From a virus, in IMG/VR virus record IMGVR_UViG_3300009130_000057, positions 1 through 42,878 of that record: a DNA stretch of 42,878 bases. One strand, 5' to 3'. The translations under genes were made by a program, and so were the position numbers. This document shows, in pieces, positions 8,083 through 14,676 of this stretch; positions within the stretch are counted from its first letter, which is position 1; each line of letters begins with the position of its first letter. Below the pieces are notes generated by a model, which saw nothing but the letters and a program-made list of their open reading frames with translations, was not told where the DNA came from and made no database searches.

Positions 8083-8301
8083 ATGGAAATAATTAAAGAA
8101 GTAGATAATGGCAAGCGAAATAACATTCGCGGAATTGTAGTGCATAAGGTTCTTGGTCAAGATTTTGCCGACAAAATAGAGATTCCTGTTCTTTTTTCCT
8201 TGACAGAGGAGAGCGGAAGGGAATATCATCGTGAAACAATGTGCGAATATTTACATGACATTATAGACAACCTAGAGAGGCATGAAGAGTTGTATCATTA
8301 G
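8083..8301 (+). CDS. small hypothetical protein
   Basis: A 72-aa protein with a beta-rich first half (IRGIVVHKVLGQDFADKIEI) and a helical acidic C-terminus. TTGGAG upstream may serve as ribosome binding site. Not recognised. Confidence 0.6.
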   Translation: MEIIKEVDNGKRNNIRGIVVHKVLGQDFADKIEIPVLFSLTEESGREYHRETMCEYLHDIIDNLERHEELYH

Positions 8302-8317
8302 AATTAAGGATTGAAAG

Positions 8318-8539
8318 ATGGCAAGATTTATATTAGACGTTGCAAATTTAGATGAAGAAGGCGTAAAAAAAGTCTTGACAAACTGTTGTGATGAGTCTCT
8401 AATGGGAAACATGGTAACAATAACTTGTATTGATAAAACAAACGAGAATCAATTTTACAATGATGAGAGTCAAAACTATTTAAGTAAAGAGCAAGTGCAT
8501 AATTACAACTCCAGAGAGGAGAATTTTCAAACAGGATGA
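8318..8539 (+). CDS. small hypothetical protein
   Basis: A 73-aa protein starting MARFILDVANLDEEGVKKVL, an alternating strand/helix pattern. AAGGA precedes the ATG at good spacing. The end overlaps the next gene by four bases (ATGA). Confidence 0.65.
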   Translation: MARFILDVANLDEEGVKKVLTNCCDESLMGNMVTITCIDKTNENQFYNDESQNYLSKEQVHNYNSREENFQTG

Positions 8540-8802
8540 ATAATATTGATTCAGAGGGAACAGTTTACGAGGACGATCCAAGATTGTCAGATGAATGCTT
8601 TGAGGAGAAGTTGGCGAATTATATGACCGGATACAGAGAAGGGAAAAGGATTGCTTCGCCGGATTCAAAGAATGAAGAAGGGAACAACGATCTAATTCAA
8701 ATCAATCACAATCTAATTAACATATCAACCAACTTAAAACAATTAAATAAAACATTAGAAAATGTGATAGAAGAAATAGCTTGTTTCGGCAACAAGTTCT
8801 AA
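8536..8802 (+). CDS. hypothetical protein with coiled-coil tail
   Basis: An 88-aa protein, acidic at the start. Residues ~55-82 form an Asn/Leu-rich heptad-like helix (INHNLINISTNLKQLNKTL), a likely short coiled coil. Coupled to the upstream gene by a 4-base overlap. No family recognised. Confidence 0.6.
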   Translation: MNNIDSEGTVYEDDPRLSDECFEEKLANYMTGYREGKRIASPDSKNEEGNNDLIQINHNLINISTNLKQLNKTLENVIEEIACFGNKF

Positions 8803-8865
8803 TAAAAAACAATTTAATCTATTTCAAGTTACAAACATATAACTTTAAAGCATATAGAAAGAAGC

Positions 8866-9111
8866 ATGAATTTAAGACAATCGTCAGGAAGAGTGGTCAG
8901 TTACAAGGTTATTAATGGAGATAACACATATCAATCTGCTTATAGTGCAAATACTCCGGCATGGACGGCAAAGACTGCGTTAAAGTGGGCAAAAGCGACT
9001 GCGGATCATCATTTAGTAAGGGGAAGAGTTATTGCAATTTCCTTAGATGGAGATGAAAAAGTAGTACATACAAATCGGTATATTGAAAGAGGCAGGAAGA
9101 AGGAGTCTTGA
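8866..9111 (+). CDS. small basic hypothetical protein
   Basis: An 81-aa basic protein with two probable beta strands and a Trp/Ala helix (AWTAKTALKWAKATADHH). The leader lacks an obvious ribosome binding site. Last gene before a ~330-base gap. Confidence 0.6.
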   Translation: MNLRQSSGRVVSYKVINGDNTYQSAYSANTPAWTAKTALKWAKATADHHLVRGRVIAISLDGDEKVVHTNRYIERGRKKES

Positions 9112-9439
9112 AGTTGCTTTCTACATACAACCTCATTGGAATGGTCAAAGAGCCTTTTAGATGCCTTCTTGGGCTTGCAAATGATGCTTAATATCATAAG
9201 GAGATTCAGCATTCCCAACAAGAACCCAATCCTTGCGTAACCACACACAAATCATCCCACACATACAATACATCTTATATAAGGATAACATATACTACAG
9301 AATACAATAAAGATATATAAAGAAAAAGAAAGCGAAAAAGGATGGGATTAGGGATTGCCAGACTTACAATGCTCCCAAATATCTATTATATCACGGATTG
9401 CTAGGGGGAGTCAAGTAAAAAAAGGACACTTAAAATGCG
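9112..9439. other. gap with little coding evidence
   Basis: 328 bases between plus-strand genes. The left part is not obviously structured. A 38-codon minus-strand ORF at 9157-9273 (reading ...WLRKDWVLVGNAESPYD...) is protein-like but has no visible start signal, so it is not called as a gene. Near the right end is a promoter (9364-9392) for the gene at 9440. Confidence 0.4.
9364..9392 (+). promoter_or_regulatory. possible promoter for 9440-9622
   Basis: TTACAA (9364-9369), 17-base spacer, TATATC (9387-9392). Would leave a ~40-nt leader. Weaker than most promoters here. Confidence 0.4.
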
Positions 9440-9622
9440 ATGAATATTCCAACTCAAATAAAAGACAAAATAAATCAGATAAAAGAATCGTTACCTTGGG
9501 TCAATGGGAAGATTAAATCAATTGGAAATAAAGTGAAGGAGAAAAGGAAATCCAAGAGGTTAAATAAAGCCAATCGAAATAATCATGGTTATCCGGAGGG
9601 ATTAACAAAGGATGATTTCTAG
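9440..9622 (+). CDS. small very basic protein
   Basis: A 60-aa protein with about one third Lys/Arg (KVKEKRKSKRLNKANRNNHG), a likely nucleic-acid or ribosome binder judged from charge alone. It belongs to a scattered set of short basic early proteins (12448, 13438, 16020, 17260). No family recognised. Confidence 0.5.
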   Translation: MNIPTQIKDKINQIKESLPWVNGKIKSIGNKVKEKRKSKRLNKANRNNHGYPEGLTKDDF

Positions 9623-9724
9623 TGTTTTTCGTGTTTTCTCACGCTATTTGGTTAATTTAATTGAATTTCAAGGGTATTTCGGGCAAATAAGCAGATTTTG
9701 ACACAAGAAATAAGGGAAAAAGAC

Positions 9725-9754
9725 TTGACAATGCGCTATTGATCGTTATATAAT
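9725..9754 (+). promoter_or_regulatory. near-consensus sigma-70 promoter
   Basis: TTGACA (9725-9730), 18-base spacer, TATAAT (9749-9754). Both hexamers match consensus. Predicted +1 is about 9761, immediately before ATG 9763. Confidence 0.75.
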
Positions 9755-9760
9755 ATTGTT

Positions 9761-9873
9761 TTATGAGTATTTGCGGTAAATTAAGGCATAGAGTCGAGAG
9801 ATGCTCTCGGACAAGGGTTTCTGTGGCTAAGTTTTCTATTCGGCTTAGTTTTATTTCCCCTTCATTGAACACT
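9761..9873 (+). ncRNA. candidate small RNA (or 37-aa leaderless ORF)
   Basis: A strong promoter fires into a short region with two hairpins: CGAGAG-ATG-CTCTCG and a longer stem around GGCTAAG...CTTAGTT followed by TTTATTT, which could end transcription. The same stretch also encodes a 37-codon ORF from ATG 9763 to TGA 9876, starting at the predicted +1, with an Arg/Ser-rich product. The sequence alone does not decide between RNA and peptide. Confidence 0.35.
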
Positions 9874-9893
9874 TGATTTACCCTTATTTAAAT

Positions 9894-10109
9894 ATGTCAC
9901 TAAGAACAAATGAATTAAAAGGACTAGAGGGGAGTCTAATAAATCTCTTTTCTTTGTTTACCAAGGAGGAGTTGGATGGTTGGGAAAAAGGGGAAAAGAA
10001 TTTAGGCGAAATATATGTAAAGAAATATGAACCAGAAGAAAGGATTGTTCCGGAAGTGAAATACTTACCAGAAATAATAAAGCTAAATGAAGATGAAATA
10101 CTTAGGTGA
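9894..10109 (+). CDS. small acidic hypothetical protein
   Basis: A 71-aa Glu/Lys-rich protein starting MSLRTNELKGLEGSL. The ATG at 9894 is preferred over an upstream in-frame TTG at 9873. The C-terminal half is charged and probably flexible. No recognised family; the next gene overlaps its end. Confidence 0.55.
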   Translation: MSLRTNELKGLEGSLINLFSLFTKEELDGWEKGEKNLGEIYVKKYEPEERIVPEVKYLPEIIKLNEDEILR

Positions 10110-10278
10110 GTACGATTTTGATTTGTTTACTTCTGACTCCGGAGATGATTATCCCACGTTTGAAGATTTAATAGAAGATGCCGAAAATAATTCGGATACA
10201 GTTGTTAGATTTTATAGCACTCCTGCCGAAAAAACAAATGCGGAAGTAGCTCAGTCGGATAGAGCATCTGCCTTCTAA
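10093..10278 (+). CDS. small acidic protein whose frame runs into the tRNA
   Basis: A 61-aa acidic ORF (MKYLGEYDFDLFTSDSGDDY) overlapping the previous gene. Its last ~13 codons (AEVAQSDRASAF) are read from the 5' half of tRNA-Arg, and the stop lies in the anticodon loop. The coding part before the tRNA looks genuine. The tail is the well-known artefact of translating a tRNA, or the tRNA arrived after the gene and replaced its end. Confidence 0.45.
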   Translation: MKYLGEYDFDLFTSDSGDDYPTFEDLIEDAENNSDTVVRFYSTPAEKTNAEVAQSDRASAF

Positions 10279-10316
10279 GCAGAGGGTCGTGAGTTCAAGT
10301 CTCACCTTCCGTGCCA
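10240..10316 (+). tRNA. tRNA-Arg (anticodon TCT)
   Basis: A complete 77-nt cloverleaf: acceptor GCGGAAG/CTTCCGT (one G-U), D arm TAGCTCAGTCGGATAGAGCA, anticodon loop CTTCTAA with TCT, T arm GTGAG-TTCAAGT-CTCAC, discriminator G and encoded CCA. It reads AGA, a frequent codon in these AT-rich genes, so it probably supports phage translation. Genes overlap it on both strands. Confidence 0.95.
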
Positions 10317-10477
10317 ATTTTTCTAAGTAGGTTTTCTTTTTCTTGCGTGGACATTAATTCATATTGCTTTTTAGCTAGTATCCATGCTACTCTCACTCTA
10401 CAATGATGATTCCCTATGAAATTTTTATCTTTCATTATCTGTATTGTCAAATAATCTATAATTCTTTCTTTATTCAT
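10295..10477 (-). CDS. possible minus-strand small protein, antisense to the tRNA 3' end
   Basis: A 60-aa ORF beginning MNKERIIDYLTIQIMKDKNF, basic and helical. A GAGGG motif lies upstream, but at long spacing. Its last seven codons are antisense to the 3' part of tRNA-Arg. It is one of very few minus-strand candidates here. The peptide looks natural (long amphipathic helix), but no promoter is obvious. Confidence 0.4.
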   Translation of the reverse strand: MNKERIIDYLTIQIMKDKNFIGNHHCRVRVAWILAKKQYELMSTQEKENLLRKIGTEGET

Positions 10478-10504
10478 ATTAATAAATACACCCTCAAATA
10501 AAGT

Positions 10505-10533
10505 TTGACATAACCCCTGTGTTGTGAGATAGT
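10505..10533 (+). promoter_or_regulatory. promoter giving a leaderless mRNA for the SprT-like gene
   Basis: TTGACA (10505-10510), 17-base spacer, GATAGT (10528-10533), then six bases to the ATG at 10540. Confidence 0.6.
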
Positions 10534-10539
10534 ATTGGT

Positions 10540-11040
10540 ATGACACTCGATGAAGCAGAAGAATTAGCGTGGGATTTAATGGAAGAACATGGGATATATG
10601 ATTTTGATTTCCAGTTCAATAATAGCAAGACATCCTTGGGTAAATGCCGGTATGGCAATCATAGGGTAATATTCTTATCTAGATGGTTTGTTCTAAATAA
10701 TTCTAAAGAAGAAATAATAGACACAATCCTACATGAGATTGCCCATGCCCTTGATTTTTACGACAGAGGAACTTCGGATCACGGAAAGAATTGGAGAAAA
10801 CATTGCGTGAGGATAGGTTGTGTGCCGAAAAGTTACTCTAAAAATACAATTAAACCAAATAATCATTACAAGTACGTCGACACCTGTGGTTGCGGAATAA
10901 CCTACAGGAGACATAGGGTGAGGCGACACTCTTTATATAGATGCCCAAAGTGCCGACAGGAATTATATGTGAACGACAGGTACTCTAAGTTACTAGAGAA
11001 AGAGCCGATCTTGGCAGAAATTTATGGTTATTCAAAATAA
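10540..11040 (+). CDS. SprT-like zinc metalloprotease
   Basis: A 166-aa protein of the SprT/Spartan-like family. Residues ~63-72 hold the zinc-binding HEIAHALDFY motif with the catalytic Glu, and a third His lies ~12 residues later (TSDHGKNW). The C-terminus carries a zinc ribbon with Cys pairs at ~116/118 (CGC) and ~135/138 (CPKC). Length fits SprT. Related proteins cut DNA-bound proteins or protein-DNA crosslinks; the substrate here is unknown. Its mRNA is predicted to be leaderless. Confidence 0.85.
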   Translation: MTLDEAEELAWDLMEEHGIYDFDFQFNNSKTSLGKCRYGNHRVIFLSRWFVLNNSKEEIIDTILHEIAHALDFYDRGTSDHGKNWRKHCVRIGCVPKSYSKNTIKPNNHYKYVDTCGCGITYRRHRVRRHSLYRCPKCRQELYVNDRYSKLLEKEPILAEIYGYSK

Positions 11041-11043
11041 AAT

Positions 11044-11072
11044 TTGACATCTTTAAAAAACCGGAGTAAGGT
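11044..11072 (+). promoter_or_regulatory. promoter giving a leaderless mRNA for 11079-11474
   Basis: TTGACA (11044-11049), 17-base spacer containing AAACCGG just before the -10, TAAGGT (11067-11072), six bases, ATG at 11079. Confidence 0.65.
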
Positions 11073-11078
11073 ATTGGC

Positions 11079-11474
11079 ATGGAAACGAAAGACTTTGAAT
11101 TAGAGTTTGAGGAAGAAACGGATAGCACTCACTTCACCTTCTGGGTGGAAGGAGAAGCAAAATGGGATATTGAAAACGATTCCTTTGATTATGCAGGGAC
11201 TCATTGTACAGGAGGAATGTCGGGAACTTGTGAGTTGCCGGATTACGCAGTAGTCGAGGAAATCAGTATTGGGTTTGTTATGATTGAAAAGACAACCGAT
11301 AGTGGTGAAGAAGTAATTAAATATACTTGGAAGAAAAACAAAGACAAGATAAAGGAATTTGAAGAAATTTGGGAGGAGAAGATTAAAGAATTATTGCAGA
11401 CTCGTGAGGATGACACCGGAGATGTGATGCGGAGAATTAAAGATTATTATGAAGAATTAAGATTGGGAATCTAA
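11079..11474 (+). CDS. hypothetical early protein (131 aa), leaderless
   Basis: A 131-aa acidic protein. The first ~80 residues look beta-rich (THFTFWVEGEAKWDIENDSF) and the last 50 helical (DKIKEFEEIWEEKIKELLQ). Predicted leaderless. No family recognised. Confidence 0.7.
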   Translation: METKDFELEFEEETDSTHFTFWVEGEAKWDIENDSFDYAGTHCTGGMSGTCELPDYAVVEEISIGFVMIEKTTDSGEEVIKYTWKKNKDKIKEFEEIWEEKIKELLQTREDDTGDVMRRIKDYYEELRLGI

Positions 11475-11489
11475 TTAAATAAAGATAAA

Positions 11490-11897
11490 ATGCTAAGACA
11501 AAGAAATCCAGAAGACCCTCGGTATAAAATAGATCGCACCAAGAAGGTGTTCGTTTATAAAAATCTACATCAAGACTGTTGGTCTATTAAACAAGATGGT
11601 TTGGTAAAAGTCCATGCCACGGAAATTAATTTATATAATTGCAATTTCAAGATTAATACCAAGGGCAGAAAGAGAGTCCTAAAGGAGAAGAAAAAGAATG
11701 TCCACGCGGGAATTTGTGGTTATATTGTTCATCCGGAGCCGGAATATGCTTGTTGGGACGACTGCTCAGATGATTCTCTTGATGAAATCACCTACAATCC
11801 ATATAAGAACACATCTTTTGTAAATAAACTTAATGAGCCAAGGTGGTTTTCCTGCCTAACTCGTTTTAAACCACACAAAGTGTTAATATCGACATGA
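11490..11897 (+). CDS. conserved phage hypothetical protein (YNPYKxxSFV type)
   Basis: A basic 135-aa protein. It has the order 'VFVYKNLHQDCWSIKQ-G', 'GRKRVLKEKKKNVHAGICGY', then YNPYKNTSFV. This arrangement matches, from memory, a small uncharacterised protein found in many phages. One or two Cys/His could bind metal but no clear site is seen. The start lacks a ribosome binding site. Confidence 0.65.
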   Translation: MLRQRNPEDPRYKIDRTKKVFVYKNLHQDCWSIKQDGLVKVHATEINLYNCNFKINTKGRKRVLKEKKKNVHAGICGYIVHPEPEYACWDDCSDDSLDEITYNPYKNTSFVNKLNEPRWFSCLTRFKPHKVLIST

Positions 11898-12052
11898 ATG
11901 AAATAAATCTAAGTAAAGAAGAAGTTCGGGTGCTAATAGATGCTCTAAATAATTATGACTTTGGTATAATCAAGGAATGTGCCTACCAAGGGGAAATTGA
12001 TGAAAAGATTCGAGCCGAAGTAAGAATTAAATTAAATAAAATAAGGGAATAA
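11894..12052 (+). CDS. small hypothetical protein (52 aa)
   Basis: A 52-aa protein (MNEINLSKEEVRVLIDALNN and on) predicted as two or three helices. ATGA overlap with the preceding stop. No known family. Confidence 0.6.
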   Translation: MNEINLSKEEVRVLIDALNNYDFGIIKECAYQGEIDEKIRAEVRIKLNKIRE

Positions 12053-12056
12053 TAAG

Positions 12057-12416
12057 ATGGGATTTTTTAGTTGGAATTGTAAGTGTTGCAATAAGAGTGT
12101 TTTATCTCCTTATTGCCCACCGGAAGTAGATTGGATGAACAAGATGACTATGGTCTTGAAGACAGGAGAAGTTCTCCAAGGGGAGTACGATGGGTATGGT
12201 GGACTTGATGGTCGTACCGACAAATATGCCGAATCATGGGAAGATGAAGAATTGAATCAATATACAGGGGATGAGCAACTTGTCTTGCATTTTGAGAACA
12301 GGGCGACCATTTATCATACGAAATGTTATGAAGAGAATAACAATCCAGTTTTTGCCGGAGCCTCTACTTCTGCTTCGGATCAAGGTTTCTTCGTTGATTA
12401 TGAAAAATTAATTTGA
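12057..12416 (+). CDS. conserved phage protein beginning MGFFSWNC
   Basis: A 119-aa protein whose start MGFFSWNCKCCNKSV matches the N-terminus of a family of uncharacterised phage proteins (MGFFSWxC type). Early Cys residues at 8, 10, 11 and later ones at ~20 and ~97 could bind zinc. The rest is beta-rich with Gly-containing turns (EYDGYGGLDGR). AAGGGAAT upstream may help initiation. Role unknown. Confidence 0.65.
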   Translation: MGFFSWNCKCCNKSVLSPYCPPEVDWMNKMTMVLKTGEVLQGEYDGYGGLDGRTDKYAESWEDEELNQYTGDEQLVLHFENRATIYHTKCYEENNNPVFAGASTSASDQGFFVDYEKLI

Positions 12417-12441
12417 CTTTTCATAAATTCTAGATTATCTT
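12413..12441 (+). promoter_or_regulatory. promoter giving a leaderless mRNA for 12448-12603
   Basis: TTGACT (12413-12418), 17-base spacer, TATCTT (12436-12441), six bases, ATG at 12448. The -35 overlaps the stop of the previous gene. Confidence 0.6.
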
Positions 12442-12447
12442 AATACA

Positions 12448-12603
12448 ATGAGTAAAACAAATATAGTTCAAAGAGCAGGAAGTAAATTAGGGAAGAAGAC
12501 CTCTCACACCGGAAATAAGCCTTTGGTAGAGTCTCTTTCTGATTCAAATGTAATGGTGACCCAAAAGGTCAGAAAAGCCCAAGAAGGGAGACGGAATCGA
12601 TGA
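12448..12603 (+). CDS. small very basic protein (51 aa), leaderless
   Basis: A 51-aa Lys/Arg-rich protein (MSKTNIVQRAGSKLGKKTSH at the start, ending KVRKAQEGRRNR). Predicted leaderless. Possible nucleic-acid binder by charge. Transcription reading through would enter the structured element at 12607-12704. Confidence 0.55.
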   Translation: MSKTNIVQRAGSKLGKKTSHTGNKPLVESLSDSNVMVTQKVRKAQEGRRNR

Positions 12604-12606
12604 ATT

Positions 12607-12704
12607 TCCCTGAGTTTCGGAGGTTCTCAGCTATATCTACGGATGGGCGTCACACCGGTAACGCCTCAAAACCTCTAAATTTTCCAGTAAAATTCTTCCA
12701 GGGA
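12607..12704 (+). ncRNA. compact multi-helix RNA element
   Basis: Three nested pairings can be drawn: closing stem TCCCTG (12607-12612) with CAGGGA (12699-12704), inner stem GAGGTT (12620-12625) with AACCTC (12670-12675), and hairpin GGCGT-CACACCGGTA-ACGCC (12646-12665). It begins three bases after the stop of the basic protein and lies just upstream of the promoter of the large RNA. It could be a 3' UTR element, a regulator or a terminator-like fold. No known riboswitch motif was recognised. Confidence 0.45.
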
Positions 12705-12727
12705 GCAAAAAAACACAAAAATATTAC

Positions 12728-12756
12728 TTGACAAATAATATTCATTATAGTATAGT
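12728..12756 (+). promoter_or_regulatory. strong promoter of the large structured RNA
   Basis: TTGACA (12728-12733), 17-base spacer, TATAGT (12751-12756). Predicted +1 near 12763. No gene starts shortly downstream. Confidence 0.75.
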
Positions 12757-12762
12757 ATTTAT

Positions 12763-13348
12763 ATTCAAACTTGAGAAGGCTTAACTCAAATAAAACAAAT
12801 AAAGCTTTGATCTTTTACATTTTAGTTTGCAGGTAGGTTATAATTAATAATAATCAAATAAAATAATTTATGTGGTTATGTTAAGAAGCTAACTCTAACT
12901 TGCTTGCAAACGATTTTATCTGCAAATAAGGTTTAACCTTAAATTTCGTGGAAGTTCTAATGGAATTCCTTATTTGTAGAGTCTTTGGAAGGGCTTATAA
13001 TCCTTCCTGTGGGTGACTGAGCAAGCCTGTTGTGAGCGGGCTAAGGTACACGATTCCCCTGTGGTGGGGGTGGTAGAGTCCAATCGGATGAGCCAGAGAC
13101 TTCCAGTCTTATTCGTGGTGCGAAGTAGGAACATTGAACTGATGTTCACACCGAAAAGTCGAGGGTATACAGTAGTCCCTCCCCACACATTTTTTTGTCG
13201 GCATAACTCTGCATCGTGACTCATAATTCGGGCTTCGGGGTTCGTAAGTCCGACTCCATTTCCTTATGTTCGCTTATGTTCAGAGGTGCAAGAGCGAGCA
13301 TTCTATGATTAGAACCCTCCCTGAGAAATCGGGGAGGGTTTTTATTTT
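12763..13348 (+). ncRNA. large (~585 nt) structured non-coding RNA
   Basis: The stretch between a strong promoter and a strong terminator has no convincing gene but many helices. These include a 12-bp stem CTGCAAATAAGG/CCTTATTTGTAG, GGAAGG...CCTTCC, CCCC-TGTGGT-GGGG, CGGATGAG/CTTATTCG, GAACAT-TGAACTG-ATGTTC, GAGGG...CCCTC, GTCGG/CCGAC enclosing CGGGCTT...AAGTCCG, and TCGCT...AGCGA. Size, phage origin and closeness to tRNA-like elements recall the large ornate phage RNAs ROOL and GOLLD. Identity with either is not established; it could be a new class. Confidence 0.7.
13313..13348 (+). terminator. strong intrinsic terminator of the large RNA
   Basis: AACCCTCCC (13313-13321), 10-base loop, GGGAGGGTT (13332-13340), followed by TTTATTTT. 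A 9-bp GC-rich stem with a U-tract. Confidence 0.9.
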
Positions 13349-13367
13349 GAAAAAATTCAATATCGAT

Positions 13368-13396
13368 TTGACATTCGCCGGAAGGTGGATTATAGT
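13368..13396 (+). promoter_or_regulatory. promoter for 13438-13629
   Basis: TTGACA (13368-13373), 17-base spacer, TATAGT (13391-13396). Leaves a ~35-nt A-rich leader without a ribosome binding site. Confidence 0.7.
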
Positions 13397-13437
13397 GTTT
13401 CAAGTTTTAAAATTAAGGTACAAACCCAAGAAAAAAA

Positions 13438-13629
13438 ATGAACATATCAAGAAAAGCGAAAGCGGTTTCAAAACAATCAGATCACAACCGGAAGAATAAA
13501 GCTAGGGCGAGCATTCCAAGAGCCAACTTTAGGAATTATGGTTCTGTCGTAGAGGATAGTCTATTTGCCCAACAAAGAGAGGCAGACGAAAGACTCCGCT
13601 TAATTCAATTAAAAAGAGCTTCGGCATAA
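13438..13629 (+). CDS. small very basic protein (63 aa)
   Basis: A 63-aa Arg/Lys-rich protein (MNISRKAKAVSKQSDHNRKN at the start) with a helical end (QQREADERLRLIQLKRA). The start is SD-less after an A-rich leader. One of several short basic early proteins; function unknown. Confidence 0.6.
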   Translation: MNISRKAKAVSKQSDHNRKNKARASIPRANFRNYGSVVEDSLFAQQREADERLRLIQLKRASA

Positions 13630-13636
13630 AAAGAAT

Positions 13637-13665
13637 TTGACATGAGTCACAACCTATGCGATATT
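13637..13665 (+). promoter_or_regulatory. promoter giving a leaderless mRNA for 13672-13977
   Basis: TTGACA (13637-13642), 17-base spacer, GATATT (13660-13665), six bases, ATG 13672. This argues against the earlier in-frame ATG at 13642, which lies in the -35 region. Confidence 0.6.
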
Positions 13666-13671
13666 GAACCC

Positions 13672-13977
13672 ATGAAATTTGAAACAGAAAACTCATGCTG
13701 GATAGCGGAGGGAACATTCTTCCAAACTATATTGAACGCACCCTATCACATCTTAATGGATTTATTCCAAGTCCCTATGGATGGAGATGGATACAAAACT
13801 CAAGTCGAATGGCAACTAATGTTTGAAGACGGAGAGGTTGCCACGATTTACGATTGGAAGCAACATAAGCCTGTCGGATTGAATTCTATCTGGAATATTG
13901 GGGCTAAAAGCGAGCATATTGCGAATAGGGTTGTAGAACTAGTCAGAAAAGAAATAGAATCAAAACAATTAGTATAA
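13672..13977 (+). CDS. hypothetical early protein (101 aa), leaderless
   Basis: A 101-aa protein starting MKFETENSCWIAEGTFFQTI. It has alternating strands and a helical C-terminus. The start is set by the promoter seven bases upstream. Its TAA overlaps the ATG of the next gene. Not recognised. Confidence 0.65.
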   Translation: MKFETENSCWIAEGTFFQTILNAPYHILMDLFQVPMDGDGYKTQVEWQLMFEDGEVATIYDWKQHKPVGLNSIWNIGAKSEHIANRVVELVRKEIESKQLV

Positions 13978-14276
13978 TGTATACAATAAACGAAACCTTA
14001 GAATACGTAGACTTGTTCTGCGCTAAAGATAAACTCGGCACTCTACCTCCGGTGGAAGAACCTCTATACGATAAGGACTCAGACTCTTGGGACTTATGGT
14101 TCAAGGTGGATGATGAGGTCGTTGACCCTAAGGATTTAGATCATCAAGTTAATTTTAACAATGATGTTCCGATTCCCATTGCTACTGAGGCAGAATGCCA
14201 TTCGGTTATCACCAAAATAGAAGAATCAAGAGTTCAAGTTGAAAAAGCCTTGACTTCCAAAGAGGGGGTTGCATAG
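13977..14276 (+). CDS. hypothetical acidic protein (99 aa)
   Basis: A 99-aa acidic protein (KDSDSWDLWFKVDDEVVDPK in the middle). Coupled at both ends: its start overlaps the previous stop (TAATG) and its TAG overlaps the GTG of the microprotein (TAGTG). No domain recognised. Confidence 0.65.
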   Translation: MYTINETLEYVDLFCAKDKLGTLPPVEEPLYDKDSDSWDLWFKVDDEVVDPKDLDHQVNFNNDVPIPIATEAECHSVITKIEESRVQVEKALTSKEGVA

Positions 14277-14326
14277 TGGAGGCTATACTTTTCGCAGGAA
14301 TTATTTACTTAGCAATAATATTATGA
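14276..14326 (+). CDS. hydrophobic microprotein, 16 aa (five-member family)
   Basis: MEAILFAGIIYLAIIL, starting at GTG 14276 inside the preceding stop and ending at TGA 14324-14326, which overlaps the next ATG. Two residues differ from the copy at 25132 at position 6 only (F for I), so at 15 of 16 positions they are the same. The nucleotide sequences differ at many third positions, which argues for selection on the peptide. Predicted to lie in a membrane. Confidence 0.72.
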   Translation: MEAILFAGIIYLAIIL

Positions 14327-14631
14327 CAAACGAAGAAAAAATAAAAGAGTTTCATAGAAATAAATTCAATCCAGATTTGCCACTTGATTCGGCATATCAC
14401 AATTTGGAAAAAGCAATTAGGCAAGATGAAGAATTCGCAGGGTTTTCTTCATCCCTTGAAGATAAGGGGTTGAGCGTGGACTTGGAAGAAAGCGACTCGG
14501 AGGACGAACTTTCTCTCTTAGACTCAAACATAAATGAATTCGATTCTTTGGAAGAAGAGAATGAAGTCAACATGACGGAAAGATCATACGAGTTTAAGAG
14601 ACTATACGGAGAGGTGGATGAAAGAAAGTGA
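14323..14631 (+). CDS. acidic hypothetical protein (102 aa)
   Basis: A 102-aa protein, very acidic in the second half (LEESDSEDELSLLDSNINEF). ATG 14323 overlaps the microprotein stop (ATGA); an in-frame start at 14269 lies upstream but would overlap two genes. Probably partly disordered. Function unknown. Confidence 0.6.
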   Translation: MTNEEKIKEFHRNKFNPDLPLDSAYHNLEKAIRQDEEFAGFSSSLEDKGLSVDLEESDSEDELSLLDSNINEFDSLEEENEVNMTERSYEFKRLYGEVDERK

Positions 14632-14640
14632 AAATAAAAT

Positions 14641-14669
14641 TTGCAATCCATTCGGAGTTGGTTTATAGT
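14641..14669 (+). promoter_or_regulatory. promoter of the tRNA-like RNA array
   Basis: TTGCAA (14641-14646), 17-base spacer, TATAGT (14664-14669). Predicted +1 near 14676. No coding gene follows until 15223, so this probably transcribes the RNA array. Confidence 0.65.
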
Positions 14670-14676
14670 GTCGGAC

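Noticed and set aside
9009-9248. 79-codon minus-strand frame overlapping 8866-9111
   Set aside because: Overlaps a plus-strand gene and shows shadow-like composition without a start signal.
13013-13219. Open frames on both strands between 12970 and 13500
   Set aside because: They lie in the structured RNA and have no start signals; helices explain the region better.
13195-13262. Possible tRNA-Met (CTCATAA loop near GGGTTCGTAAGTCC)
   Set aside because: The anticodon stem does not pair and only five acceptor pairs form; the bases fit hairpins of the large RNA.
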